DNA of 64,000 nucleotides from Streptomyces sp. NRRL S-31. Its GTDB lineage: Bacteria > Actinomycetota > Actinomycetes > Streptomycetales > Streptomycetaceae. A model generated the notes under the pieces. That model made no database searches. It was given only the letters and a program-made list of their open reading frames with translations, and was not told where the DNA came from. Within the stretch, counting starts at the first letter, position 1. Every line of letters starts with the position of its first letter. Shown piece by piece: positions 39,934-51,201 of the stretch. Both the position numbers and the translations under genes were made by a program. The stretch lies in assembly GCF_000718775.1 (NCBI RefSeq), contig NZ_JOCB01000017.1:27642-91641 (forward strand), written 5' to 3'.

Positions 39934-41397
39934 TCAGGGGCGGGTCAGCACGCGCAGGGTCTCGAGGGAGGAGTCCGCCGAGTCCGAGACGAGGAAGCCG
40001 TGGGCGATGCCGCTGCGCAGGTAGTCGACGACCTCGGCGGTGATCACCTCGCCCGGCGCCACGACCGGTACGCCCGGCGGGTAGGGGCTGATCGTCTCGG
40101 CGGCGACCCGGCCCACGGCCCGCTCGGCGGGCACCTGTTCGGCGGGCCCGAAGAACGCGTCGCGGGGCAGGACGGCCTGCTCCAGTTCCAGGGCGCCGGG
40201 CGGGGGCAGGTGCACGGCGGGCCGCCGCTCGATGGTGTCCGCCCGCTCCACCAGCGTGCGCACGGACTCCACCAGGAGCTTCTCGGTCTCGTCGTCGTCG
40301 GAATGGGTGATGGAGGCGGTGATCCGGCAGGTGTCCGAGCCGCCCATGTCGATGTGGCAGTGGGTGCGCAGCCACTCCGTCGCCTGCATGCCGCTGATGC
40401 CGAGGTCCCGTACGTCGACGACGATCTTCAGCGGGTCGAACTCGGCGGCCAGGCCCTCCTCGATGACCTCCCCGCCCATCACCCGCAGTCCCGGCAGCTC
40501 CCGCAGCCGGGCCCGGACGCGTTCGGCGCGGTGCAGGGCGGCGTCCAGGAGCCCATGGCCCTGCTCGACCATCTGCCGCCGCCAGCCGTCGAGGGTCGCG
40601 TAGACCAGGCTGGACGCGCTGGTGGTGCCGAGCAGGTCCTCGCGCTGCTTGAGCACGACGGGTGGGATCCGGTCGTGCTGGAGGTGGAACACCGAGCTCT
40701 GCTCGATCGCGCCGCCCATCTTGTGCACGCTGGTGAGGACCAGGTCGGCGTCGGCGTCCATGCCCCAGGTGGGCAGACCGGGGTGGAACGGCAGGTGGGC
40801 GCCCCACGCCTCGTCCACGATGAGCGGTACGTCCCGGGCGTGGCAGACGTCGGCCACGCCCCGGATGTCGGCGCAGGTGCCCCAGTCGGTGGGCGTGATC
40901 AGCAGCATGCCCTTGGCGTCCGGGTGCTCGCGCAGCCGGTCGCGTACGTCGCCGGGCTCGGGCGGGTGCGCCATGTGCCGCTCGTCGTCGAACTTCGGGT
41001 GGACCCAGACCGGCTGCACACCGTTGATGATCACCGCGGCGATGACCGACTTGTGGGCGTTGCGGGACAGCAGCAGCTTCTCCCCCGGTCCGGCGACCGC
41101 GAGCATCGCCGTCTTCACGGACAGGGAGCTGCCGCAGGTGGAGAAGAACGCCTTCTCCGCGCCGACCGCGTCCGCCATCAGTTCCTGTGCCTGTTCCAGC
41201 ACGCCCTGGGACTGGCGGCGGTCGTCCAGCCCGTTGAGGCTGAGGACGTCCGAACGGAAGACGTCCAGCCCGAGGATCTCGGCCACCCTCGGATCGGCGC
41301 CCCGGCCCTGTTTGTGCCCGGGAGGCCCGTACACCACGTCCCCTCGTCGCCGGAACTCCTGAAGAGCCTCCAGGACGGGTGCGCGGGAGTGATCCAT
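39934..41397 (-). CDS. Orn/Lys/Arg-type PLP-dependent amino acid decarboxylase
   Basis: The 487-residue protein belongs to the fold-I decarboxylases of the SpeA/CadA-related group. PLP-site elements are KAFFSTCGSS, IVDEAWGAHLPFHP and TSVHKMGGA with Schiff-base Lys226. PPGHKQGRG at the N-terminus and SPYPPGVPVVAPGE near the C-terminus are family signatures. It likely makes a polyamine or diamine (cadaverine, putrescine or agmatine) from the corresponding amino acid. The ATG follows AGGAGG. The gene is divergent from an M20 amidohydrolase, but no joint pathway is evident. Confidence 0.92.
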   Translation of the reverse strand: MDHSRAPVLEALQEFRRRGDVVYGPPGHKQGRGADPRVAEILGLDVFRSDVLSLNGLDDRRQSQGVLEQAQELMADAVGAEKAFFSTCGSSLSVKTAMLAVAGPGEKLLLSRNAHKSVIAAVIINGVQPVWVHPKFDDERHMAHPPEPGDVRDRLREHPDAKGMLLITPTDWGTCADIRGVADVCHARDVPLIVDEAWGAHLPFHPGLPTWGMDADADLVLTSVHKMGGAIEQSSVFHLQHDRIPPVVLKQREDLLGTTSASSLVYATLDGWRRQMVEQGHGLLDAALHRAERVRARLRELPGLRVMGGEVIEEGLAAEFDPLKIVVDVRDLGISGMQATEWLRTHCHIDMGGSDTCRITASITHSDDDETEKLLVESVRTLVERADTIERRPAVHLPPPGALELEQAVLPRDAFFGPAEQVPAERAVGRVAAETISPYPPGVPVVAPGEVITAEVVDYLRSGIAHGFLVSDSADSSLETLRVLTRP

Positions 41398-41537
41398 GGC
41401 TGCCTCCTGAGCTGTTCGGTTCCGCACGCACCGTGTTGCACCGCAGGGGCGCGTCAAACACCGCGGGACCGGTGTCGGCGGCCGCTCGGGTGGAACCCGG
41501 GCCGGGGAGCACGCCCCGCCGGACCACGGGAGGTCTC

Positions 41538-42704
41538 GTGTCGCTGTACCGCCGGATCAAGGAGGAGGTCGCGCGGCGCGCCGACGCGCTGTGGGCCGTG
41601 GCGTCACAGCTGCACGCGGACCCGGAGACCGCGTTCGCCGAGCACCGGGCGGCGGCGCTGCTCACGGGCGAGCTGGAGGGCGCCGGCTTCGCGGTGCGGC
41701 GCGAGGTGGCGGGACTGCCGACCGCGTTCACCGCGCGCTCGGGCGAGGGCCGGCCGGTGGTGGCGTTCCCGCTGGAGTACGACGCCCTGCCGGGGCTGGG
41801 CCATGCCTGCGGGCACAATCTGATCGCGGCGGCCGGGCTGGGGGCGGCCCTGGTCGTGGACGCCGTGCGGGACGGCGTGCCGGGCACGGTCCTCGCGGTG
41901 GGCACGCCGGCCGAGGAAGGCGGGGGCGGCAAGGCCCTGGAGGCGGATGCCGGGCTCTTCGACGGGGTGGACGCCGCGCTGATGTTCCACCCGGGGGTGT
42001 ACGACTGGGCGCGGGCGCCGCTGACCGCGCAGGAGCAGTACCAGGTCGCCTTCCACGGGCGGGCCGCGCATCCGACGGGCGACCCGACGGAGGGCATCGA
42101 CGCGCTCGCCGCGCTGATCGAGCTGTTCAACGTGGTGTCGGCGCTCGGCCGGCGGCTGCCGGAGGGCTCCCACGTCCAGGGCATCGTCACCCGTGGCGGC
42201 ACGGCCACGAACATCGTCCCGGAGTACGCCGAGGGCCGGTTCGGGCTGCGTGCGCTCACCACCGCCGCGCTGGACGAGCTGGCGGCACAACTGCGCACGG
42301 CCGCCGAGGGCGTGGCGCTGGCGACCGGTACGACCGTGACGCTGGACCGGGCGAGCGTGCGGTACGAGCACTTCCGGGACAGCGCGGTGCTGTCCGAACG
42401 GTTCGCCGGGCACCTGGACCGTGCCGGGATCTCCCTGACCCCGCCCGCTCCCGGCGTCTACCTGGGCTCCTCCGACATCGGCAACGTCAGCGGCCGGGTG
42501 CCCGCCATCCACCCCTTCGTCGCGATCATGGGCGCCGAGGGCTCCGACCATACCCCGGAGTTCGCCCGCGCCGCGGCGTCGGACCGAGCCCGGGACGTCC
42601 TCCTGGCCGTGGTGGAGGCGCTGGCCTGCACGGCGGCCGACGTCCTGCGGGACCCGCCCCTGCGCGACCGGGCCTGGGACGACCTGCGCCGGGCCGGGTC
42701 GTGA
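41538..42704 (+). CDS. M20-family amidohydrolase (AbgB/peptidase M20D-like)
   Basis: The 388-residue enzyme has the metal-site block EYDALPGLGHACGHN, the Glu pair in TPAEEGGGGK, and YQVAFHGRAAHP in the dimerisation domain, with a late SDIGNVSGRVPAIHP segment typical of AbgB-like hydrolases. They cleave aminoacyl or aminobenzoyl-glutamate amides. The GTG at 41538 is supported by GGGAGG. Two zinc or manganese ions are expected. Physiological substrate is unknown. Confidence 0.9.
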   Translation: MSLYRRIKEEVARRADALWAVASQLHADPETAFAEHRAAALLTGELEGAGFAVRREVAGLPTAFTARSGEGRPVVAFPLEYDALPGLGHACGHNLIAAAGLGAALVVDAVRDGVPGTVLAVGTPAEEGGGGKALEADAGLFDGVDAALMFHPGVYDWARAPLTAQEQYQVAFHGRAAHPTGDPTEGIDALAALIELFNVVSALGRRLPEGSHVQGIVTRGGTATNIVPEYAEGRFGLRALTTAALDELAAQLRTAAEGVALATGTTVTLDRASVRYEHFRDSAVLSERFAGHLDRAGISLTPPAPGVYLGSSDIGNVSGRVPAIHPFVAIMGAEGSDHTPEFARAAASDRARDVLLAVVEALACTAADVLRDPPLRDRAWDDLRRAGS

Positions 42705-42758
42705 CGGCGGATCGCGGACCGGGACCGGGCGGCCGGCCGACCGGGGCGGGGGCGGTGT

Positions 42759-43103
42759 TCAGGCCGGGTGGTCGCAGTGCGGCTCGCGGCCGTTGCGCGG
42801 GGCGTCCGCGGTGGCGCGCGCGTGGTCCACGGCGGCGGGCAGCGACCGGCGGATCACCTCGGGCAGCCGGCCGCGGGCCGGCCACTCCACCAGGCACCGC
42901 GCCACCTCGCGGAGCTTGATGTTCGTGTGCTGCGACATGTGTCTCAGGGCGTCCCAGCCCTGCTCCGGGCGCAGCCCGGACACGGTCATCACGACACCGA
43001 TCGCCTGGTCGATCAGGGCGTGCGAGACGAGGGCCTGACGCAGCTGCCCGACTTCCTCCTGTAGCGCTCTCAGCTGGTCCGTCTGCTCGTCACGTCCGAT
43101 CAT
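42759..43103 (-). CDS. ANTAR-domain RNA-binding regulator
   Basis: The 114-residue protein is nearly an isolated ANTAR domain: a short coiled coil (TDQLRALQEEVGQLRQAL) then SHALIDQAIGVVMTVSGL, DALRHMSQHTN and KLREVARCLVE, which form the three-helix RNA-binding module. Such proteins bind paired hexaloop stem-loops in mRNAs and prevent termination. There is no GAF or receiver domain here, so its signal input would come from a partner or expression level. The ATG follows AAGGTGAG. It is divergent from an AraC-type gene; a terminal basic tail is present. Confidence 0.9.
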   Translation of the reverse strand: MIGRDEQTDQLRALQEEVGQLRQALVSHALIDQAIGVVMTVSGLRPEQGWDALRHMSQHTNIKLREVARCLVEWPARGRLPEVIRRSLPAAVDHARATADAPRNGREPHCDHPA

Positions 43104-43236
43104 GCGCTCACCTTGCGCGGCTGGTGCCCCCGGCGAAAGCCGCGCGGCGAAGAGCTTGCCGCCACACTGTCCGGAAAACGAAACACCGCTGGTCACGCCG
43201 GACATGAAGGAGTTCACACGGGGCAGGAGGGACCTC

Positions 43237-44193
43237 ATGGAATCGCTCACCTTCGACAGCGACGACCTGGACGTCACGGAGGACTTCCTCAGCCGGGCCT
43301 ACGCCAGGATGCGTATCGCCAGCGGTACACCCGGCGGTTCGAACCGGGCCCGGGTGCACCGCGCCGCGATCCCCTCGGTGAGCGTCGACGAACTCGCGCT
43401 GGACTTCGAGATGGACTACTCGGTGACGCCGCTGGGCCGGTTCTGTCTGTGCGTCGTGCACGAGGGCACCGTGCGGGACCACGCCTTCCAGGGCGTCGAG
43501 GACTCCTTCGGCCCCGGTGACGTGGTGCTGTTCGCCCCGCCGGACCTGCCGTACTCGGGGCGGATCCGCAACGCCCGGTACAACATCACCATGCTGGATC
43601 CGGCGCTGCTCGCCCAGGTGGCGACGGGCCCGGACGGCTCGCGGCCGGTGCGGCTGACCGGGCACCGGCCGCGTTCCGCGGCGGCGGCGCGCCAGCTGAT
43701 CCGCACGATCGGCCACCTGCGCGACACGGTGCTCGTCGATCCCGCGGTCGCCGACCAGCCGCTGGTCGCGGCCACCGCCGCCCAGCACCTGGCGGCGAGC
43801 GTCCTGGCCGCGTTCCCGAACACGGCCCTGGACGAGCCCGCCGGGGCGGACCGGGACACCGTCCACCCGGCGGTGCTGCGCCGTGCTCTCGCCTACATAG
43901 ACGACCACGCGGACCAGCCCGTCACGGTCGGCGACATCGCCGGTGCCGCCCATGTGACGGTGCGCGCGCTCCAGTACGCCTTCCGGCGCCACCTGGACAC
44001 CACTCCCCTGGGCCAGCTGCGCCGGGTGCGGCTCGCGCACGCCCACCAGGAGCTGGTGGCCGCCGACCCGGACGGCGGGAGCACGGTCACGGAGATCGCG
44101 GCCCGCTGGGGTTTCCACCATCCGGGCCGCTTCGCCTCCCTGTACCGCGACACCTACCGCCGGGCCCCGCACGAGACGCTGTCCGGCGGCTGA
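43237..44193 (+). CDS. AraC-family transcriptional regulator
   Basis: The 318-residue protein has an N-terminal sensor resembling AraC-binding-like domains (GRFCLCVVHEGTV, SFGPGDVVLFAPPDLPYSG) and a C-terminal AraC double helix-turn-helix (PVTVGDIAGAAHVTVRALQYAFRRH-like first unit; TVTEIAARWGFHHPGRFASLYR second unit; final RRAPHETL). The ATG at 43237 follows CAGGAGGGACCTC. An upstream ATG at 43204 is in frame but lacks a ribosome site. Divergent arrangement with the ANTAR gene may mean mutual regulation. Only four bases separate its stop from the convergent GH55 stop. Confidence 0.92.
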   Translation: MESLTFDSDDLDVTEDFLSRAYARMRIASGTPGGSNRARVHRAAIPSVSVDELALDFEMDYSVTPLGRFCLCVVHEGTVRDHAFQGVEDSFGPGDVVLFAPPDLPYSGRIRNARYNITMLDPALLAQVATGPDGSRPVRLTGHRPRSAAAARQLIRTIGHLRDTVLVDPAVADQPLVAATAAQHLAASVLAAFPNTALDEPAGADRDTVHPAVLRRALAYIDDHADQPVTVGDIAGAAHVTVRALQYAFRRHLDTTPLGQLRRVRLAHAHQELVAADPDGGSTVTEIAARWGFHHPGRFASLYRDTYRRAPHETLSGG

Positions 44194-44197
44194 CCGG

Positions 44198-46444
<2,247 letters not shown>

Positions 46445-46505
46445 TCGGCGGCTCCGGAGGAAGGGGCGGGGACGCGGGACGCGACCCCACGACTTAGTTC
46501 ATGTT

Positions 46506-46526
46506 TTGATTTAAGTGATGAATCAA
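46506..46526. promoter_or_regulatory. Inverted repeat TTGATT-N9-AATCAA upstream of the GH55 gene
   Basis: A perfect six-base dyad in a distinctly AT-rich island, 62-82 bases before the GH55 ATG. Position and symmetry fit an operator overlapping the promoter. It does not match the dre consensus. Confidence 0.5.
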
Positions 46527-46594
46527 GCCGACGACAAGACGTCGGACACCATGTCCTTCCATCGGGTCCGCACGAGCGCGGGACGGCGGGGCGG

Positions 46595-46628
46595 ACCGGG
46601 CCCGCACCGGAGGGGGTGCGGGCCCGGT
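46595..46628 (-). terminator. 14-bp hairpin terminator after the lectin-domain protein gene
   Basis: ACCGGGCCCGCACC (46595-46608) and GGTGCGGGCCCGGT (46615-46628) pair perfectly with a six-base loop, seven bases beyond the stop of the minus-strand gene. Confidence 0.8.
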
Positions 46629-46635
46629 GCGCGGA

Positions 46636-48429
46636 CTAGGGCCGGGTCGGAGTGAAGGACAGGGTCTGTTCGGCCGGGGCGCGTCCGCCGCCCACGCCGC
46701 CGCCGGTGGCCGTCCAGGTGCGCGGCGCGGTGGTCTCGGCCGGCCGCCCGGCGGCGGCGGAGAGCCCGAGCGCGAGGCCGCTGTAGCGGTTGACCAGGCG
46801 GTAGGTGCCCGCGGCCGGGGTGGCGGGGAGCACGAACCACTGCTGTCCGACGGCCCCTTGGCCGGTCCGGGCCGCGGTGGCCGTGGGCCGGGCGCCCCAG
46901 GCGCGGCCGGCCTTGCCCGTGGAGTCCACGCCCAGCAGACGGCCGGTGGCCGCGTTGGTGAGGGTGAAGGCGCCGTCGCCGGTCGGGGTGAAGGACCACT
47001 GCGCGCGGGCGGAGCCGGCGGGCTCCGGGACCGAGGTGACGGCGGAGCCGCCGGACACCTGGGCGAGCGCCCGGCCGGTGCCGCCGGTGATGCGGTACCC
47101 GCGGCCGGTGTCCACGGGCGGGGCGGCCGGCGCCGAGGAGGCGACGGTGAGGTCGGCGTACTCCCCGGAGGAGCCGCGCGAGCAGCCGAAGGAGCAGTAG
47201 GCGCGGAACGTCTTCCCGACGACGGCGGAGCCGGTGCGGCTCGCGCCGTCCAGGAACCAGCGGTACCAGGAGGCGGTGGTGTAGTCACCGGTGTCGCCGA
47301 CGAGTTCCCACTTCTGGGTGGCCAGGTCGTCGGTGGCGTAGAGGTACTGCGGTGCGTGGCCGCTCTGGTCGACGGCCTGCGGTGTGCCGATGTACCGGCC
47401 GAGGTAGGCGTCGTAGGCGATGTTCATCACGAACAGCGGGGAGGTCGGGGGCATCCGGCCGGCCGCGATCTGCTCGGCGGCGGTGCCGGTGCGGGCCGGG
47501 TCGTACTCGGCGGAGGCGGGGGTGTACCCGGTGGGGTGTCCGGCGTCGACGGGCACGATGTTGCTCTCCTTGCCGCCGGTGCCGGGCTGGGACCATGCGC
47601 CGTCGTACCACTTGCGCCAGGAGCCGGGGGCCATCTTCGCGGCGATCGGGGCGCGGGCCACGTGCTCGTGGAACGCCTTCCAGCCGCCGTTCTTGTCGAC
47701 GATCCGCGAGCCGTAGAAGACGTAGAAGTAGCCGGAGGCGTAGTCGGCGAACAGGCGCTGGTCGCCGTCGCCGTAGTGGTACGTCTGGTGCGGGAAGGCC
47801 GTGGTGTCCCCGCGCTTCGTGCTGTACGGCGAGGTGAGCACGTGGTCCTTCACGGTCCAGGTGCGGCCGCGGTCGGTGGAGACGGCGTAGTCGACGGCGT
47901 CGAAGTGCAGCCCGTCGCCGAAGGGCCGCGGGGTGAACTCGTTGTGCACCAGGCCGTACCAGTCACCGGTGTCGGGGTCGATCCACACCCCGGACAGGTC
48001 GCAGTAGTTCCGCCGCGCGTAGCCGGAGCCGGCCGGCGCGTACGTCGCCTCCCGGCCGGTGGGGCTGTTGTCGCAGCGCCAGGTGGTGTCGTCGTTGCGG
48101 TCGGCGGGGTTGACCGGGTCGACGGCCTCGCTGAGGGTCCGGTCGTAGGCGGCGGTGTCGAAGTCCTCGCCGGTGTAGAAGTCCCAGACCCGTGGGTCGT
48201 CGGCGCCGTAGAGAGCGGCGGACTGCTGGTAGTGGAAGGTGCCGTCCCGGTCGATGTACGGGGTGGCGGGGGTGTCCGTGGGGTGGGTGAACGGCACCGG
48301 GGTCCCCACGGTGACGGTGTAGCGGGCGGCGGCGGGGTGGGCGGGCTGTGCGGGGGAAGCGGTGCCGCCGCCCAGGACGAGGGCGACGGCCGCGGTGACG
48401 GCGCCGCCCGCTCTGCTCAACAGTCGCAC
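46636..48429 (-). CDS. Secreted glycosidase-like protein with C-terminal ricin-type lectin domain
   Basis: The 597-residue product has a signal peptide (GGAVTAAVALVLGGGTASPA), an N-terminal region of about 430 residues with beta-propeller-like strands and Asp/Trp-rich turns (PYIDRDGTFHY, SGVWIDPDTGDWYGLVHNEF, GYFYVFYGSR), and a C-terminal beta-trefoil with repeated QW motifs (ARAQWSFTP, GQQWFVLPA). The propeller pattern recalls GH43 or sialidase-like folds, but I cannot name the family or its catalytic residues with confidence. The ricin domain would bind galactose- or xylan-type glycans. GTG at 48427-48429 follows CAGGAG. A strong terminator follows. Confidence 0.75.
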   Translation of the reverse strand: MRLLSRAGGAVTAAVALVLGGGTASPAQPAHPAAARYTVTVGTPVPFTHPTDTPATPYIDRDGTFHYQQSAALYGADDPRVWDFYTGEDFDTAAYDRTLSEAVDPVNPADRNDDTTWRCDNSPTGREATYAPAGSGYARRNYCDLSGVWIDPDTGDWYGLVHNEFTPRPFGDGLHFDAVDYAVSTDRGRTWTVKDHVLTSPYSTKRGDTTAFPHQTYHYGDGDQRLFADYASGYFYVFYGSRIVDKNGGWKAFHEHVARAPIAAKMAPGSWRKWYDGAWSQPGTGGKESNIVPVDAGHPTGYTPASAEYDPARTGTAAEQIAAGRMPPTSPLFVMNIAYDAYLGRYIGTPQAVDQSGHAPQYLYATDDLATQKWELVGDTGDYTTASWYRWFLDGASRTGSAVVGKTFRAYCSFGCSRGSSGEYADLTVASSAPAAPPVDTGRGYRITGGTGRALAQVSGGSAVTSVPEPAGSARAQWSFTPTGDGAFTLTNAATGRLLGVDSTGKAGRAWGARPTATAARTGQGAVGQQWFVLPATPAAGTYRLVNRYSGLALGLSAAAGRPAETTAPRTWTATGGGVGGGRAPAEQTLSFTPTRP

Positions 48430-48560
48430 GGGTGCTCCTGGTTGACGAAGGGCCGGGTGCCCCGGAACGATCCGGCCCGCGCGCCGCCCCGGCAATGGAC
48501 TCCCGTGCCCCGCCTCTTGCACTTTCGCGCGCGGTCCGCGGCCCGGCCGACCACGTTCAC

Positions 48561-48646
48561 GCATCCGGCCCGGCGGGTTCCCCTCGGTTCAGTGCGGTTC
48601 GGCGCATCCGGGCCGGCGGGTTCCCCGCGATTCAGTGCGGTTCGGC
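48561..48646. repeat. 43-bp tandem duplication covering the 3' end of the monooxygenase gene
   Basis: Units 48561-48603 and 48604-48646 agree at 40 of 43 positions. The second unit contains the stop and last codons of the minus-strand gene; the first repeats them beyond the stop. Confidence 0.85.
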
Positions 48647-49786
48647 CGGCAGCTTCACGTCCCAGGCGAGTTGGCGCAGCAGCGGCTCGTCCGGCTCGGC
48701 CGGGCGGGCGACGACGGGGGCCGGGCCGGCCGGTGCCGGCGCGGCCCGGGAGAGGCCGCCGCTGACGGTGATGTTGTGCTCGACCCGCGTCCGGCGGTGC
48801 CGTTCGTACCCGGCGAACGCGGCCCCGGGGTCCGGCAGGTCCCGCAGCGCCTTGGCCAGGACGACGGCGTCCTCCAGAGCCATCGAGGCGCCCTGTCCGG
48901 TCGCCGGGGAGGCCGCGTGGGCCGCATCGCCGACGAGCAGCACGCGTCCGGTGTACCAGGGGGCGCCGAGCGGCAGTTCCGTGGCGTTGGTGACCAGGAC
49001 CGCGCCGGACGCCTCGACCAGACCGGCGGCGGGCGTGGCGTCCTCGCGCAGCAGCGCCAGCAGCCGCTCGCGGAGCACGGCGGGCGGCCCGGCGGGCGCC
49101 CCGGGGGGCAGCGGGTCGCCTCCGGCGCGGGCGAACCAGTACGTCTCCCCCGCCGGGGACACCGCGTACCCGAAGGCGGTCGCGCCGCCCCGCACCATGG
49201 TGATGGCGCCCTGAGGGCCGGGGCCGGGCACCGTGCCGGTGTAGCCGTAGTAGACCCGCTGCCCGGCGTACCCGGGCCGCACCTCGGGCCAGAGCAGCCG
49301 GCGTACGGCCGAGTTCACTCCGTCGGCGCCGACGAGCAGGTCGCCGGTGGCCGTGCCGCCGTCGGCGAAGCGGGCCGTGACGCCGTCCGGGCCGTCCGTC
49401 AGGGACACCAGCCGGGCGCCGTGGCGCAGCGGGATGCCGCGCCGGACCGCCTCGCCCTGGAGGGCCGCGTTCAGTTCGCCGCGGCGCAGACAGCGGTAGC
49501 GCAGGGCGGGGTCGTCCGCCTCGCCGAGCGGTGCGTGCGCCACCTCGGCGCCCCGGCCGTCGAGCAGCCGCAGCGAAGTCAGCGGAAAACCGACGGCCGT
49601 GACGGCGTCCGTGGCGCCCAGTTCGGCCAGCGCGCGCATGCCGTTGCCCGCCAGGGTCAGGAAGGCTCCGAGGTCCTCCGCGGTGTCGGGGTGCGCCTCG
49701 AACACGGTGACGTCGAAGCCGGCCTTGTGCAGACCCAGGGCGGTCGCGGTTCCCGCGATGCCCCCGCCGATCACCAGTACCCTCAT
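48632..49786 (-). CDS. FAD-dependent monooxygenase (PHBH fold)
   Basis: The 384-residue enzyme has the FAD-binding GxGxxG motif in VLVIGGGIAGTATALGL, the DG motif in LLVGADGVNSAVRRLL, and the second FAD motif GDAAHAASPATGQGASMALEDA. This is a class A flavoprotein hydroxylase or epoxidase using NAD(P)H and oxygen on an aromatic or polyketide substrate. The ATG at 49784-49786 follows GGAG by nine bases; a GTG six bases upstream is an alternative. It is a single gene between a lectin protein and a divergent phosphatase, without a biosynthetic cluster nearby. Confidence 0.92.
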   Translation of the reverse strand: MRVLVIGGGIAGTATALGLHKAGFDVTVFEAHPDTAEDLGAFLTLAGNGMRALAELGATDAVTAVGFPLTSLRLLDGRGAEVAHAPLGEADDPALRYRCLRRGELNAALQGEAVRRGIPLRHGARLVSLTDGPDGVTARFADGGTATGDLLVGADGVNSAVRRLLWPEVRPGYAGQRVYYGYTGTVPGPGPQGAITMVRGGATAFGYAVSPAGETYWFARAGGDPLPPGAPAGPPAVLRERLLALLREDATPAAGLVEASGAVLVTNATELPLGAPWYTGRVLLVGDAAHAASPATGQGASMALEDAVVLAKALRDLPDPGAAFAGYERHRRTRVEHNITVSGGLSRAAPAPAGPAPVVARPAEPDEPLLRQLAWDVKLPAEPH

Positions 49787-50124
49787 GCGCACCCGCTCCG
49801 GTCGTCCGCCGTCCCCGCGTGTCGGCGGTGGTCGGGACCGTCAAAGGGCAGCGGGGGCCGCGGGGACGCCCGCGGGGCCGGAATCCGGACACGGCCGGTC
49901 GGGGCGGCGGCCCGGGGAGTGAACGGGGGCCGGTGGGACGGCACTTCGGCCCCGCTTACGGGCCGGGGCCGCGCGAGGTGTGCGGTGCGGGACGTGCGCG
50001 CCGTCGTCCCGGATCGAGCGCCTGGCGCGCGCTCCGGCCCCGAGGCGCGGGCCGGGACGGCCGTGCACCGGCACGCCCCCTCGTGCGCAGGATGATCACC
50101 GGTGAAGTGGGTAGGTCCCCGGCC
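49787..50124. other. Divergent intergenic region
   Basis: About 340 bases between the monooxygenase and phosphatase starts. I saw no clear promoter, repeat or operator apart from high GC. An ATG at 50092 is in frame with the phosphatase and could be its true start. Confidence 0.35.
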
Positions 50125-51153
50125 ATGCGGGTGAGCGTGGTGGATGCGGGGTCGAACACGGTGCGGCTGGTGATCGCGGACGTGGAGGGCGGTGTTCCGC
50201 TGCCGGTGCACACGGTGAAGTGGAAGCTTCGCCTGTCCGAGCAGGTGGGCCCGGACGGCACCATCGCCGACGAGGCGGTGGAGCGGCTGGTCGCGGCGGT
50301 GGGCGCGGCGGGCGCCACGGCCCGCAGGTGGCACGCGCCCGGCCCGCTGGCCTTCGCCACCGCGGTGGTGCGCGGCGCCCCGAACCGCCATGAGGTGCTG
50401 CACCGGGTGGCGGCCGGGACCGGCATCCGCATGTGCACCCTGCCCGGTGAGACGGAGGCCGAGCTGACCTTTCTGGCGGCCCGTCGCTGGCTGGGCTGGA
50501 AGGCGGGCCCGCTGGCGCTGCTCGACATCGGCGGCGGTTCGCTGGAGGTGGCCTTCGGGCGGGGCCGGCTGCCCGACTTCGCCGTGTCCTTACCGCTCGG
50601 CGCGGGCCGGCTGACCCGCGAGTACCTGGACGTGCGGGATCCGCCCGGGCCGGGCGAGCTGAAGGAGCTGCGCCGCCGGATCCGTCATGAACTGCGGGAC
50701 GTGGCCGCGCGGATCCGCTGGGAGCGCCCGCGTACCGCCGCCGCCACCTCCCGTACGTTCCAGCAGCTGGCCCGGTTGTGCGGGGCCGCGCCGGGACGGT
50801 TCGGCCCGTTCGCGGAGCGGGAGCTGGCCGGCCGGGACCTGGGCCGGGCGGTGCGCGCGCTCTCCGTGCTGACCGCCGCCGAACGGGCTCAGTTGCCCGG
50901 GATCTCCGCGCCGCGCGCCGCGCAGAGCCTGGCCGGTGCGGTCGTCGGGCACACGGCGCTGAAGCTGATGGGCCTGTCCCGGGCCGTCGTCTGCCCCTGG
51001 GGGATCCGCGAGGGCGTGCTGCTGCGCTACGCCGAGGACGGTGCCGACTGGTGGGCGGACGCCGCGGGCGCCGCCGAGATCACGACGCCGTCGCCGATGG
51101 CGACGGTCCCGTCCCCGGCGGCGGCCCTGCGGATCGCCAGTCCGACGGCGTGA
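50125..51153 (+). CDS. Ppx/GppA exopolyphosphatase-family protein
   Basis: The 342-residue protein belongs to the sugar kinase/Hsp70/actin fold: VSVVDAGSNTVRLVIADV (phosphate-1 loop), LPGETEAELTF, LALLDIGGGSLEVAFG (phosphate-2 loop) and the final WGIREGVLLRYA. It hydrolyses polyphosphate or pppGpp, linking to the stringent response. Codon 156 is TTA (50590-50592), so translation may need the bldA tRNA. The ATG at 50125 begins the domain; the ATG at 50092 would add 11 residues. The ribosome site is weak in either case. Confidence 0.88.
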   Translation: MRVSVVDAGSNTVRLVIADVEGGVPLPVHTVKWKLRLSEQVGPDGTIADEAVERLVAAVGAAGATARRWHAPGPLAFATAVVRGAPNRHEVLHRVAAGTGIRMCTLPGETEAELTFLAARRWLGWKAGPLALLDIGGGSLEVAFGRGRLPDFAVSLPLGAGRLTREYLDVRDPPGPGELKELRRRIRHELRDVAARIRWERPRTAAATSRTFQQLARLCGAAPGRFGPFAERELAGRDLGRAVRALSVLTAAERAQLPGISAPRAAQSLAGAVVGHTALKLMGLSRAVVCPWGIREGVLLRYAEDGADWWADAAGAAEITTPSPMATVPSPAAALRIASPTA

Positions 51154-51201
51154 CGGGCGGCGGCCGGCCGCGCGGCGGGCCGGCGTCGCCGGCCCGCCGG
51201 T

